From assembly GCF_003205835.1 (NCBI RefSeq), contig NZ_CP029773.1, forward strand, positions 4,835,001 through 4,891,004: a stretch of 56,004 nt of DNA, written 5' to 3'. Below, piece by piece: positions 34,125-43,078 of this stretch. Source of the stretch: Stenotrophomonas maltophilia (GTDB lineage: Bacteria > Pseudomonadota > Gammaproteobacteria > Xanthomonadales > Xanthomonadaceae). The notes beneath the pieces were generated by a model. The model had not been told where the DNA came from, ran no database searches, and worked only from the letters and a program-made list of their open reading frames with translations. The first letter of the stretch is position 1; every line of letters begins with the position of its first letter. The position numbers and the translations under genes are program-made.

Positions 34125-34670
34125 TCAGGCGGCCAGCGCTGCCTCGATGGCTTCGCGCAGGCGCGCGTCATCGGCAGCCACGTCCGGGGCGAAACGCGCG
34201 ATGACCTTGCCGTCGCGGCCGACCAGGAACTTCTCGAAGTTCCACAGCACCGCCGGCGCCGGATGGATCGGAATTTCCTTGCTGGCCAGGCGCTCGCGCA
34301 GCGGGCCTTCGCCGATCGACTGCGGCTGCGCGGCGGTCAGCTGCTGGTACAGCGGGTGGGTGTCGTCACCGGCCACGCTGATCTTGGAGAACAGCGGGAA
34401 GCTGACGTCGTAGGTGAGCTGGCAGAACTGCTGGATCTCCGCCTCGCTGCCCGGTTCCTGGCCGAGGAAGTTGTTGGCGGGGAAGCCCAGCACTTCCAGG
34501 CCCTGTGCGTGCTTTTCCGCATACAGCGCCTGCAGGCCTTCGTACTGCGGGGTCAGGCCACACTTGGAGGCGACGTTGACCAGCAGCAGCACCTTGCCCT
34601 GGTAGTCGGCAAGCGAGGACGGCTGGCCGTCGATGGTGGTGAGGGAAATGTCCTGGATCGAAGTGCTCAC
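34125..34670 (-). CDS. Glutathione peroxidase family protein
   Basis: A 181-residue thiol peroxidase of the GPx/BtuE family that reduces hydrogen or organic peroxides. The peroxidatic cysteine is C37 in NVASKCGLTPQYEGL; the usual GFPANNFLGQEPGS (Gln) and LWNFEKFLVGRDG (Trp/Asn-Phe) active-site strings follow. No signal peptide is present, so it should be cytoplasmic. The start is GTG 34670 with GGAGC seven bases upstream; longer frames run into the SMAG pair and are rejected. Confidence 0.93.
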   Translation of the reverse strand: MSTSIQDISLTTIDGQPSSLADYQGKVLLLVNVASKCGLTPQYEGLQALYAEKHAQGLEVLGFPANNFLGQEPGSEAEIQQFCQLTYDVSFPLFSKISVAGDDTHPLYQQLTAAQPQSIGEGPLRERLASKEIPIHPAPAVLWNFEKFLVGRDGKVIARFAPDVAADDARLREAIEAALAA

Positions 34671-34727
34671 GCGGGGGCTCCGGCAACAGCGGGGAATGGC
34701 CCACCAGCATAGCGCCGCGCGATGCCG

Positions 34728-34805
34728 GTAGTGCCGGCCGCTGGCCGGCAATCATGCGACCGTTCGCAAGGGTTCATGAGGTTGCCGGCCAGCGGCCGGC
34801 ACTAC
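34728..34805. repeat. SMAG-type REP pair (GTAG heads facing outward)
   Basis: Inverted 23-bp copies at 34728-34750 and 34783-34805 separated by 32 bp, between the glutathione peroxidase start and the end of the frameshifted lipoprotein gene. Confidence 0.9.
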
Positions 34806-34807
34806 GA

Positions 34808-35205
34808 TCAATCCACGCAGATCGTGCCCTGCGCCTTGCCGTCATCAATGCGCTGGCGGCAGCCGAAGTTCTGGCGCACATCGCGCTGGCAGGTACCGGT
34901 AGCGGCGCTGCCAGCGCCCACCTCGGGACCGGCCAGGCACTGGCCCGTGCAGTCGCTTTTGCGGCTGCAGGCCTTGCCGGCATCGGCATAGGGAATCACG
35001 CACTGCTCGCGTTGCAGCCGGCCAGCCGCTGCAGGGTGCCGCCGGCGGCCTGGCAGTCGACGTCACGTGCTTCGCGGTAGGCCTCGGTGGCTTCGGGGCT
35101 GGTGCCTGCGGCAGGTGCCGCGGTCGTATCGGCAGCCGGTGGTGCGCTGCTGCAGGCGGCAAGCAGCGCGGTCAGGACAAGGCTGGTGAAGCGGCGCAGG
35201 CGCAT
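34808..35205 (-). pseudogene. Cysteine-rich lipoprotein gene broken by a one-base frameshift
   Basis: The upstream part starts at ATG 35205 and has a lipoprotein signal ending in LLAAC, then an Ala/Pro/Thr linker and AYREARDVDCQAAGGTLQRL; it stops at 34996-34998. The downstream part is open in the next frame without its own good start and gives CVIPYADAGKACSRKSDC and further cysteines (seven in all), ending ICVD. Joining the frames near 35011-35023 gives a single sequence reading LAGLQREQCVIPYADAG, which matches the layout of a known family of small Cys-rich proteins. One cytosine appears to be missing in the GGCTGC run. It is either a true frameshift or a sequencing error; function of the family is unknown. 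Confidence 0.8.
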
Positions 35206-35276
35206 GACGATACCTGATCGGGGCGGACAGGCCGCCAGCATACGCATCGGCGATGCAGGCGGCGTGTCAGCGTGGC

Positions 35277-36827
35277 TCAGGCCTCGTCGCCGTCACTGCC
35301 TTCGTCCTCGCCCGCCGCATCCCCCTCGGCAAGATCGCCGAGCAGCGACTGCGCCTGTTCCGACGCCAGCGACTCCACGCCGCGCAGGCGGCGTTCGATG
35401 GTGCGCGTCTTGCGGCTGGCCTCGCCGATGCTGCGGCCAACCGTGGTGATCTGCTTCTCGGCCTTCTCGAGAATGCCGGCAAACTTGCCGAACTCACTCT
35501 TCACCGCGCCCAGCAGGCTCCACACCTCGCTGGAACGCTGCTCGATGGCCAGCGTGCGGAAGCCCATCTGCAGGCTGTTGAGCAGCGCGGTGACCGTAGT
35601 CGGGCCAGCCACCACCACGCGGTGCTCCCGCTGCAGCAGATCGACCAGGCCCGGGCGCCGGATCACTTCGGCATACAGGCCTTCGGTGGGCAGGAACATC
35701 ACCGCGAAGTCGGTGGTGTGCGGCGGTGCAATGTACTTGTCGCAGATCGATTTGGCCTGCACGCGCACCGCGCGTTCAAGCTGGATGCCCTGCAGGCGTA
35801 CGCCCTCGGCGTCGCCCTGTTCCTGCGCGTCCAGCAGGCGCTCGTAGTCTTCACGCGGGAACTTGGAGTCGATCGGCAGCCATACCGGCGTATCGTCGCT
35901 GCTGCGGCCCGGCAGGCGCACCGCGATATCGACCATCTCGCCACTGTCCGGACGCACCTTCACCGCACGCGCATACTGCTCCTGGGTGAGCGTCTGCTCG
36001 AGGATGTTCTCCAGTTGCACTTCACCCCAGCTGCCGCGGTTCTTGACGTTGGTCAGCACGCGCTTGAGGTCGCCGACGCCGGTGGCCAGCTGCTGCATCT
36101 CGCCGAGGCCGCGCTGGACCTGCTCCAGGCGCTCGGAAACCAGCTTGAAGGAGTTGCCCAGCCGCGTTTCCAGCGTCGACTGCAGCTTCTCGTCCACGGT
36201 GTGGCGCATCTGCTCCAGCTTCTGCGCATTGTCGTTCTGCAGCGCGCGCAGCTGTTCTTCCAGCGTGGCACGCATCTCGGCGATGCGTTGCTCGTTGCGC
36301 TGGGTCAGCTCCTGCAGGCGCAGGCCCAGGTTCTCGGTCAGGCGCTGCTGCGATTGCGCGCCTTCCTCGCGGCCCTTGCGTGCATCGTCCACCAGGGTCT
36401 GGCGCAGCGCGCCGAGCTGGGTATCGGTACGCCCGGTGAGCTCCTGCAGCTGCTGGCCAAACGCATGGATGCGCGCTTCCTGCTGCTGGCCGAAGGTCTC
36501 CAGCTGGCCGCGCAGTTCCTGCAGCCGCTGCCCCATCAACGCGGCGCCGCGCTGCTGGCTCTCGGCCGCTTCGGCGCGCGCCTTGCGGGCATCTTCACCC
36601 AGCGCTTCACGTAGCAGGTCCAGGCGCTGGTCGGTGCGGGTGGACAGATCGGTCAGCGCTCGGGCAAAGCCATCGAGCTGTTCGCGCAGCTCGCTACGCC
36701 CGGCCCGCGCCTCCTCGCGCACGGCCTGTTCCAGGCGGTCATGCGGCGGGCGGCGCAGCAGGGCGACCAGCTGCAGGATGAGCACGGCCAATAGCAGGCC
36801 GCCAATGAGCAGATATTCGGTTTGCAT
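35277..36827 (-). CDS. rmuC: DNA recombination protein RmuC
   Basis: A 516-residue RmuC. A single N-terminal membrane helix (YLLIGGLLLAVLILQLVALL) is followed by a long Gln/Arg/Glu-rich coiled coil (about 30-240) and the RmuC nuclease-like domain with VKNRGSWGEVQLENILEQ, LPIDSKFPREDYERLL and MFLPTEGLYAEV. RmuC limits inversions at short inverted repeats, plausibly relevant in a genome this rich in palindromes. The ATG at 36827 opens with the membrane helix as in the family; the open frame continuing to 37607 is antisense to the GST gene. The C-terminal 20 residues are strongly acidic. Confidence 0.94.
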   Translation of the reverse strand: MQTEYLLIGGLLLAVLILQLVALLRRPPHDRLEQAVREEARAGRSELREQLDGFARALTDLSTRTDQRLDLLREALGEDARKARAEAAESQQRGAALMGQRLQELRGQLETFGQQQEARIHAFGQQLQELTGRTDTQLGALRQTLVDDARKGREEGAQSQQRLTENLGLRLQELTQRNEQRIAEMRATLEEQLRALQNDNAQKLEQMRHTVDEKLQSTLETRLGNSFKLVSERLEQVQRGLGEMQQLATGVGDLKRVLTNVKNRGSWGEVQLENILEQTLTQEQYARAVKVRPDSGEMVDIAVRLPGRSSDDTPVWLPIDSKFPREDYERLLDAQEQGDAEGVRLQGIQLERAVRVQAKSICDKYIAPPHTTDFAVMFLPTEGLYAEVIRRPGLVDLLQREHRVVVAGPTTVTALLNSLQMGFRTLAIEQRSSEVWSLLGAVKSEFGKFAGILEKAEKQITTVGRSIGEASRKTRTIERRLRGVESLASEQAQSLLGDLAEGDAAGEDEGSDGDEA

Positions 36828-36872
36828 GGGGCAAGTGTAGGCTGGCCGAGTCTCAGCTGCTGCGTCAGGACC

Positions 36873-37478
36873 ATGCTCGCTCTGTACGGAAAGCCCACCT
36901 CCATCAATGTGCGCAAGGTGCTGTGGCTGTGTGCCGGGCTGGACCTGCATGTACAGCACGAGCCAGCGCCACCGCCGGACATGCTGGCCACGCTGAACCC
37001 GAACCGGCAGGTGCCGGTGCTGCGCGATGGCGACTTCGTGCTGTGGGAGTCCAACAGCATCTGCCGCTACCTGGCCACACGCGGCGGACGCGAGGACCTG
37101 CTGCCCGCCACGGCGCAGGCCCGTGCACGGGTGGAGCAATGGATGGACTGGCAGGCCAGCGACCTCAACAGCGCCTGGCGCCATGTATTCATGGCGCGCG
37201 TGCGCCAGCATCCGGACTATCCGGATGACGCCCGCGCCGAGGCCAGCCTGGCGCAGTGGAACCGGCTGATGGGTGTGCTTGATGCACAGCTGGCCACTAC
37301 CGACGGCCATGTGGCGGGCAACACCTTCACTCTGGCCGACATCGTGCTCGGGCTGTCGACCCAACGCTGGCACAGCACACCCGGCCACAAGCCCGTGCTG
37401 CCACACCTCGCGGCGTGGTTCGAGCGCCTGCGCCTGCAGCCCGGTTTCGCCGAACACGTCGACAACGGCGTGGCCTGA
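36873..37478 (+). CDS. Glutathione S-transferase family protein
   Basis: A 201-residue GST. The N-terminal thioredoxin-like domain carries TSINVRKVLWLCAGLDL and the cis-Pro/glutathione-contact strings NRQVPVLRDGD and LWESNSICRYLA; the helical C-terminal domain has the N-capping FTLADIVLGL. It conjugates or reduces substrates with glutathione in the cytoplasm; the substrate is unknown. The ATG at 36873 follows AGGA. It is divergent from rmuC with only 45 bp between starts. Confidence 0.93.
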   Translation: MLALYGKPTSINVRKVLWLCAGLDLHVQHEPAPPPDMLATLNPNRQVPVLRDGDFVLWESNSICRYLATRGGREDLLPATAQARARVEQWMDWQASDLNSAWRHVFMARVRQHPDYPDDARAEASLAQWNRLMGVLDAQLATTDGHVAGNTFTLADIVLGLSTQRWHSTPGHKPVLPHLAAWFERLRLQPGFAEHVDNGVA

Positions 37479-37492
37479 GGCAGGGGGCAGAT

Positions 37493-37523
37493 CCCTTTCC
37501 CAACGGGAAAGGGATCTGACCCC
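37493..37523. repeat. GGGTC-flanked hairpin repeat
   Basis: Arms GGGGGCAGATCCC and GGGATCTGACCCC with inner stem CTTTCCC/GGGAAAG. Unlike the other copies both arms read GATCC, so the mispair is absent. It sits between the converging GST and oxidoreductase genes and may act as a two-way terminator. Confidence 0.8.
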
Positions 37524-37545
37524 GAGTGCGCGGGAACAACCTGCG

Positions 37546-38553
37546 TTACCAGCCTTCCAGCACGATCTTGCCCTTGGCGCGGTGGCTCTCCAGCAGCGCG
37601 TGGGCACGCCGCAGGTTGGCGGCTTCGATGCGCCCGAAGTGCTCGCCCAGTGTGGTCTGCAGCACGCCGGTGTCGATCAGCTCGGCCACCCGGTTCAACA
37701 GGTCGTGCTGGCGCTGCATGTCGGCGGTCCTGTACAGCGGCCGGGTGAACATCGATTCCCAGTGCAGAGAGAGTGCCTTGCGCTTGAGCGCCATCACATC
37801 GACCTGGCCGGGATCATCGATCAGGCCCAGCTGGCCCTGCGGCGCCAGCAGTTCCACGATCTGCGTGTAGTGCTGGTCGGAATGGGTCAGGCTGGCCACG
37901 TGCTGCACCTCGCTGAAACCCAGTCGTGCCAGGCCCTCGGCCAGTGGCAGGCTGTGGTCGATCACGTGGTGCGCGCCCATTGCGTACACCCAGTCCTGGG
38001 TATCCGGACGCGAGGCGGTGCCGATCACCGTCAGTCGGGTCAGCTTCCGCGCCAGCTGCACCAGGATCGAACCAACACCACCGGCCGCGCCGATCACCAG
38101 CAGGGTCTGGCCTTCGCCGCCGCCCTCGGGAATTCTCAGGCGGTCGAACAACAGCTCCCAGGCGGTGATCGCGGTCAGTGGCAGCGCGGCGGCGGCGGCG
38201 TCATCCAGACTGGCCGGCTTGCGGCCGACGCTGCGTTCGTCCACCAGCTGGTACTCGGCATTGCTGCCCGGGCGATCGATGACACCAGCGTAGTAGACCG
38301 CATCGCCGGGCTGGAACAGGGTCACCTCGCTGCCCACCGCGTCGACGATGCCGACGGCATCCCAGCCCAGCACGCGCGGGCCATCGGTGGCCACGCCGCG
38401 ACGGACCTTGGTGTCGACCGGGTTCACCGCCACCGCGCGTACCGCCACGCGCAGGTCACGCGGGCCGGGTTGCGGCAGCTCCAGTTCGAAGTCGATCAGG
38501 GCCTGGGCATCATCGATCGGCAGGCCGGCTTGGGTGTAGGCAATGGCGCGCAT
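37546..38553 (-). CDS. Zinc-independent MDR oxidoreductase (quinone-oxidoreductase-like)
   Basis: A 335-residue medium-chain dehydrogenase/reductase. The GroES-like half contains VAVNPVDTKVRRG and LGWDAVGIVDAVG; the Rossmann half has VIGAAGGVGSILVQLAR. The Cys/His zinc ligands of true alcohol dehydrogenases are absent, so it resembles NADPH quinone or enone reductases. It starts at ATG 38553 and is divergent from the LysR gene 92 bp away, so that regulator likely controls it. Substrate unknown. Confidence 0.9.
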   Translation of the reverse strand: MRAIAYTQAGLPIDDAQALIDFELELPQPGPRDLRVAVRAVAVNPVDTKVRRGVATDGPRVLGWDAVGIVDAVGSEVTLFQPGDAVYYAGVIDRPGSNAEYQLVDERSVGRKPASLDDAAAAALPLTAITAWELLFDRLRIPEGGGEGQTLLVIGAAGGVGSILVQLARKLTRLTVIGTASRPDTQDWVYAMGAHHVIDHSLPLAEGLARLGFSEVQHVASLTHSDQHYTQIVELLAPQGQLGLIDDPGQVDVMALKRKALSLHWESMFTRPLYRTADMQRQHDLLNRVAELIDTGVLQTTLGEHFGRIEAANLRRAHALLESHRAKGKIVLEGW

Positions 38554-38644
38554 GGCAGCGGTCCAGTGGGGAAGGAGGCGACAGGTTGCGCCGCACGCGC
38601 TCCCGCAGAAAGGCGCAGAATCGGGCAGCACTTTCACTCTGGCA

Positions 38645-39616
38645 ATGAAGATGATCCGCTTCGACGATCTGCAGCTGTTCGTCCGCACTGCCGCACTGGG
38701 CAGCTTCTCGCAGGCGGCGCGCGAGGCCGATCTGCTGCCCGGGCAGGTCGCCGCGGCGGTGGCGCGGCTGGAACGCGAGCTGGATCTGCGCCTGTTCGTG
38801 CGCACCACCCGCAGCCTGCGCCTCACCGGCGAGGGCGCGCTGTACCTGCCGTACGCGCAGGACGTGCTGTCCACCCTGCGTGAGGGCCAGGCGCGCGTGC
38901 AGGGAGAGGACACCGAGCTGCACGGCACCCTGCAGCTGTCGGCCCCCTCGGACCTCGGCCGCAACCTGCTGCTGCCCTGGCTGAGCGCCTTCCGCGCTGC
39001 GCACCCGCGGCTGCGCCTGCACCTGCGCCTGTCCGACGAGGTGGCCGATGTGTTCCGCGATCCGGTCGATGTGGCCATCCGCATCGGCCACTTCGACGAC
39101 GCCAGCTACGTCGCCCTGCCGCTGCTGGAAGGCAACCGGCGCGTACTCGCAGCCTCGCCCGATTACCTGCAGCGGCGTGGCACGCCCACCCGCCTGGAGG
39201 ATCTGCGCGAGCACGACTGCCTGGTCTATCAACTCAACGGCCGCGCCTACGATCGCTGGTCATTCGAGGTCGAAGGGCGTCGCAACGTGATCCCGGTGCG
39301 CGGCCCCCTGGTCTGCGACGATGCCGACGTCGTCCGGCGCTGGGCCGTGGCCGGCGAAGGCATCACCTACAAGTCCTGGCTGGACCTGCGCGAGGACGTG
39401 CAGGCCGGGCGCCTGCAGCTGCTGCTCGACGGTGTTGGCAGCAGCATTCCGCTGCAGCTGGTGTGCCCGCACCGCAAGCAGTTCTCACCGGCCGTGCGGC
39501 AGCTGCACGCGCAACTGCGCCAGCACCTGCAACCGCTGCTGTCTGGCATGCCCACTGGCCTCACCCGCCCCCTGTCGCCAACGGCAGCACTGGCCGACAA
39601 TGGCGGCCCCCCGTAA
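38645..39616 (+). CDS. LysR-family transcriptional regulator
   Basis: A 323-residue LTTR. The N-terminal winged helix-turn-helix is clear (DLQLFVRTAALGSFSQAARE, then LERELDLRLFVRTTRSLRLT) and the periplasmic-binding-like effector domain follows. ATG 38645 or 38651 is the start. It is divergent from the MDR oxidoreductase gene and precedes the LysE-type exporter by 15 bp on the same strand, so either could be its target. Confidence 0.93.
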   Translation: MKMIRFDDLQLFVRTAALGSFSQAAREADLLPGQVAAAVARLERELDLRLFVRTTRSLRLTGEGALYLPYAQDVLSTLREGQARVQGEDTELHGTLQLSAPSDLGRNLLLPWLSAFRAAHPRLRLHLRLSDEVADVFRDPVDVAIRIGHFDDASYVALPLLEGNRRVLAASPDYLQRRGTPTRLEDLREHDCLVYQLNGRAYDRWSFEVEGRRNVIPVRGPLVCDDADVVRRWAVAGEGITYKSWLDLREDVQAGRLQLLLDGVGSSIPLQLVCPHRKQFSPAVRQLHAQLRQHLQPLLSGMPTGLTRPLSPTAALADNGGPP

Positions 39617-39631
39617 CAAGAGAACGCCGCC

Positions 39632-40261
39632 ATGCCGTGGATGGGCATCCAGGACCTGTGGACGTTTCTGGTCGCTGTGCTGGTGTTTCTCGCCCTGCCC
39701 GGCCCCGGTACCTTCACGCTGCTCACCGCCACCGGCCGTGGCGGCGTGCGTGGTGGCTATACCGCGCTGGCCGGCCTGCTGGTCGGCGATCAGATCCTGA
39801 TGTGGCTGGCGCTGGCCGGTGTGGCCGCACTGCTGAAGGCTAATCCGCTGGTGTTCCACGCGGTGCAGTACCTCGGCGCAGCCTACCTGGTGTGGGTGGG
39901 CATCAGCCTGCTGCGCACACCGAAGCACGAGGGCGGCGACGCCGGCCCGATCCGCATGCAGCCGGGCCGCTACTTCCAGCAGGCGATCCTGGTCAGCCTG
40001 CTCAACCCGAAGGCGATCCTGTTCTACATGGCCTTCCTGCCGTTGTTCATCGATCCGAAGGCACACCAGGGCATCGCCACCTTCGCTGCGCTGGCCGGCA
40101 TCATTCTGGTGGTCAGCATCGCCTACTGCTCGATGCTGATCGGCGTGGGCAACCTGGCCCGTCGCCGCCTGATCCAGCATCCACGGATCAGCGATGCGCT
40201 GCGCCGTGTGGCAGGCCTGTTCCTGGTGGGGTTCGGCATCCGGTTGGGGCTGAACGGATGA
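39632..40261 (+). CDS. LysE/RhtB-family exporter
   Basis: A 209-residue protein with about six hydrophobic helices and the family start FLVAVLVFLALPGPGTFTLL followed by GYTALAGLLVGD and LVSLLNPKAILFYMAFLP. Members export amino acids or derivatives such as homoserine and threonine. Specificity is unknown. The stop overlaps the next ATG as ATGA; the LysR gene lies immediately upstream. Confidence 0.93.
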   Translation: MPWMGIQDLWTFLVAVLVFLALPGPGTFTLLTATGRGGVRGGYTALAGLLVGDQILMWLALAGVAALLKANPLVFHAVQYLGAAYLVWVGISLLRTPKHEGGDAGPIRMQPGRYFQQAILVSLLNPKAILFYMAFLPLFIDPKAHQGIATFAALAGIILVVSIAYCSMLIGVGNLARRRLIQHPRISDALRRVAGLFLVGFGIRLGLNG

Positions 40262-40686
40262 AACCCTGGCCGACGGCGATGGGCGCCCTGCTGCTTCTGA
40301 CCAACACGACCGCCCCGGCGGCCACCGCACAGGATCATCGCTGCCTGAGCGGCGGCCGCAATGACGGCATCCATCTGGAATGGCGTTGGCTGGATGACGG
40401 CCAGGCCGACGTTCGCTATGCCGGGCAGCGCGAACGCCTGCTGCTGCGCCGGGTTTCAATGGAGACCACGGTGCTGGCCGAAGACCGCCCCTACCAGTTC
40501 GACAGCGTCTGGGAAGAGCGCATCAACGGGCGCCTCAACGGCCGCTACCTGCTGAGCACGCAGGGCGCGCTGGTGCTGGACCTGAGCTACGAGCGTAGCC
40601 GCGACGGACGTCGCACCACCTTCCACGATGACGTCGAGGCCTGGCAGGAAGACGGCTGCCGCTGGCCCGGCAAGGTGGCCGAGTGA
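40258..40686 (+). CDS. Small exported hypothetical protein
   Basis: A 142-residue protein with a likely signal peptide (MKPWPTAMGALLLLTNTTAP, with a cleavage site near AAATAQ-type residues 22-25). The mature part has two cysteines (about C29 and C134) that could form a disulfide, and alternating charged beta-strand-like segments (HLEWRWLDDGQADVRYAG, GRYLLSTQGALVLDLSYE). I do not recognise a family. Start ATGA overlap with the LysE-type gene and GTGA overlap with the SUFU gene show it is the middle of a three-gene coupled unit. Confidence 0.8.
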   Translation: MKPWPTAMGALLLLTNTTAPAATAQDHRCLSGGRNDGIHLEWRWLDDGQADVRYAGQRERLLLRRVSMETTVLAEDRPYQFDSVWEERINGRLNGRYLLSTQGALVLDLSYERSRDGRRTTFHDDVEAWQEDGCRWPGKVAE

Positions 40687-41381
40687 GCACCATGGACGAC
40701 GACACCCTGCTGGAGCGCAGCTGGGAATATCGGGAGGAGACGCTGTACCGGCGGTTGTTCGGCGATACCGGGCCGGGGATCTATCCGATCGACATGGATC
40801 TGCTGCGCAACGTCTTCAAGCAGGACCAGATCGACCCGCGCTGGCTGCATGTCGGCGTCAATGCCTGCCCTCCGCACGGTGATCGAAGGCACTGGATCTA
40901 TGTCAGTTCCGGCCTGTCCAACCCCTGGGAAGGGCGGCACGAAAATGGCGATTCGGGGTTGGGCATCGAACTGATGCTTGAGACGCAGGAAGAAGCGACC
41001 TGGGCACTGACCACCTTGCGCTGGTTCACCGCGTACCACCTGCTGCTGTGCCACTCACGCATGCCCGGCAATCCGTTGGCGCCATGGGACCGGCTGAAGC
41101 TGGGGGGGCCGGTGGATCACGCAGGGAGCATGCTGCAGGCGGCCGTCTTCGTTCCGTCGTTGCATTTCCCGGGACCCCAGCAACTGCCATCGGGACGATT
41201 CGACTTCCTGCAGCTGCTGCCGTTGACCCTGGACGAGCACGCGTTCGGCCGCGCGCAGGGCTTCGAAGTACTGGTGGCCCAGTTGAGAACCCAAGGTGCG
41301 GCGCCAGTGGTTGATCCGCAGCGGGTCAGCATCGATCTGGCCCCTGCTCTCACGCTTCAAGCGCCTCCCGGCTCGCCTTGA
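40683..41381 (+). CDS. Suppressor-of-fused (SUFU) domain protein
   Basis: A 232-residue soluble protein with the bacterial SUFU pattern: WIYVSSGLSNPWEG near residue 75, GLGIELMLET, FTAYHLLLCHSRM and FDFLQLLPLTLDEHAFGRAQG. Bacterial SUFU proteins are best known as immunity or partner proteins of polymorphic toxins, but no toxin gene is next to it. GTG 40683 overlaps the previous stop; ATG 40692 is an alternative start. Its coupling to a LysE-type exporter and a small exported protein is unexplained. Confidence 0.85.
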   Translation: MSTMDDDTLLERSWEYREETLYRRLFGDTGPGIYPIDMDLLRNVFKQDQIDPRWLHVGVNACPPHGDRRHWIYVSSGLSNPWEGRHENGDSGLGIELMLETQEEATWALTTLRWFTAYHLLLCHSRMPGNPLAPWDRLKLGGPVDHAGSMLQAAVFVPSLHFPGPQQLPSGRFDFLQLLPLTLDEHAFGRAQGFEVLVAQLRTQGAAPVVDPQRVSIDLAPALTLQAPPGSP

Positions 41382-41558
41382 GGGATCGAATCATTTCGAA
41401 TCCTGCCAGCATTTGTGCCGATTCCGGCAGAATGCTCGGAGTACAGCCGCGCCGGTGACGCATCTGACCCTCGCATGACCCCCGTCAGTGGTAATGCTGC
41501 GCTGCGTTCGGTCACACTCGGGAACTTGTCGTTCTTAGTCACCCCTTCCGAGGCCTGC

Positions 41559-42986
41559 ATGTCCCTGTTCCGGCGCAAGTCCCTAGATTCCGTCACCGTC
41601 CACGAAGCCGGCAGGCGTCTGATCCCGACGCTCAGCTGGCCGCACCTGATCGCGCTGGGTATTGGCGCCATCGTCGGTACCGGCATCTACACGCTGATCG
41701 GCGTCGGTGCCAACCTGGCCGGCCCGGCCGTGCTGATCTCCTTCGCCATCGCCGGTGCGGTCTGCGCCTGCGCGGCACTGTCCTACGCCGAGCTGTCGAC
41801 GATGATGCCGGCCGCCGGCAGTGCCTACACCTACAGCTACAGCGCGCTGGGCGAGGTGTTCGCCTGGGTGGTGGGCTGGAGCCTGATCCTGGAGTACTCA
41901 CTGGTGGTGAGTACCGTGGCGGTGGGCTGGTCCGGCTACTTCGTCGGCTTCCTCGAATGGGTCCACACCCAGTTCGGCTGGAACGTGCACCTGCCCGCGT
42001 GGCTGGCGGCCGGTCCGCACGTGGAAGGCGGCATGATCAACCTGCCCGCGATCATCATCACCTGGCTGGTGGCCGGGATGCTGATGGCCGGCACCAAGGA
42101 AAGCGCCACCCTCAACGCCATCCTGGTGGTGTTCAAGCTGATCGCGCTGGCCATCTTCGTGGCGGTGGCCCTGCCCGCGTTCGACAGCAACAACCTGCAG
42201 CCGTTCATGCCGTACGGTTTCGCCAAGTCGATCGGCCCCGATGGCGTCGAACACGGCGTGATGGCGGCAGCGGCGATCATCTTCTTCGCGTTCTATGGCT
42301 TCGATGCGATCTCCACCGCTGCCGAGGAAACCAAGAACCCGGGCCGCGACCTGTCGATCGGCATCATCGGTTCGATGATCGGCTGCACCATCGTCTACGT
42401 GCTGGTCGCGCTCGCGGCCGTTGGTGCGATGAGCTACGCGGTGTTCGGCCATAGTGCCGAGCCGCTGGCCCTGATCATGCGCCAGCTGGGCCATCCGACC
42501 GCCGCGATGGTGATCGGCGTGATCGCGATCATCGCGCTGCCGACGGTGCTGCTGGCCTTCCTGTACGGCCAGAGCCGCATCTTCTTCGTGATGAGCCGCG
42601 ATGGCCTGCTGCCGCGCAGCCTGTCCAGGGTCAACGCACGTACCGGCACGCCGGTGGCGACCACGCTGTTCACCGCGGTGGTGGTGTCGGCGCTGGCCGG
42701 CGTGGCCCGCCTGGACGAGATCGCCGCCCTGGCCAATGCCGGCACCCTGGCCGCGTTCACCGCCGTGGGCATCTGCCTGGTGGTGCTGCGCCTGCGCGAG
42801 CCGAACCGCGAACGTACCTTCCGTACGCCGCTGGCCTTCGTGGTCGGCCCGTTGGCCGCGCTGGGCTGCATCTATCTGTTCATCAGCCTGCCGCACACCA
42901 CCCAGCTGTATTTCCTGTTGTGGAACCTGGCCGGCCTGGTGCTGTACTTCCTGTACAGCCGTCGCCACGCGCTGATCGCGAAATAA
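41559..42986 (+). CDS. APC-superfamily amino acid permease (CAT/YfnA-like)
   Basis: A 475-residue permease with twelve or so membrane helices. The first helix carries the APC substrate-binding motif GIGAIVGTGIYTLIGVGANL, followed by AGAVCACAALSYAELSTMMP and SAYTYSYSALGE; FAFYGFDAISTAAEETKNPG marks the cationic-amino-acid-transporter branch. It should import amino acids by proton symport; specificity is open. ATG 41559 has GAGG six bases upstream and begins the usual MSLFRRKSLDSV; the longer frame from 41415 is leader. Confidence 0.93.
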   Translation: MSLFRRKSLDSVTVHEAGRRLIPTLSWPHLIALGIGAIVGTGIYTLIGVGANLAGPAVLISFAIAGAVCACAALSYAELSTMMPAAGSAYTYSYSALGEVFAWVVGWSLILEYSLVVSTVAVGWSGYFVGFLEWVHTQFGWNVHLPAWLAAGPHVEGGMINLPAIIITWLVAGMLMAGTKESATLNAILVVFKLIALAIFVAVALPAFDSNNLQPFMPYGFAKSIGPDGVEHGVMAAAAIIFFAFYGFDAISTAAEETKNPGRDLSIGIIGSMIGCTIVYVLVALAAVGAMSYAVFGHSAEPLALIMRQLGHPTAAMVIGVIAIIALPTVLLAFLYGQSRIFFVMSRDGLLPRSLSRVNARTGTPVATTLFTAVVVSALAGVARLDEIAALANAGTLAAFTAVGICLVVLRLREPNRERTFRTPLAFVVGPLAALGCIYLFISLPHTTQLYFLLWNLAGLVLYFLYSRRHALIAK

Positions 42987-42997
42987 CCGGTTCACCG

Positions 42998-43068
42998 GTA
43001 GTGCCGGCCGCTGGCCGGCAACTCGGATCCTGTTGATACGGGCCATGCCGGCCAGCGGCCGGCACTAC
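42998..43068. repeat. SMAG-type REP pair (GTAG heads facing outward)
   Basis: Inverted copies at 42998-43020 and 43046-43068 between the converging permease and dipeptidase genes. No other terminator is visible there. Confidence 0.9.
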
Positions 43069-43078
43069 CGCAGGGCGG

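Noticed and set aside
36828..37607. N-terminal extension of rmuC
   Set aside because: It would run antisense through the GST gene; the rmuC start at 36827 begins the expected membrane helix.
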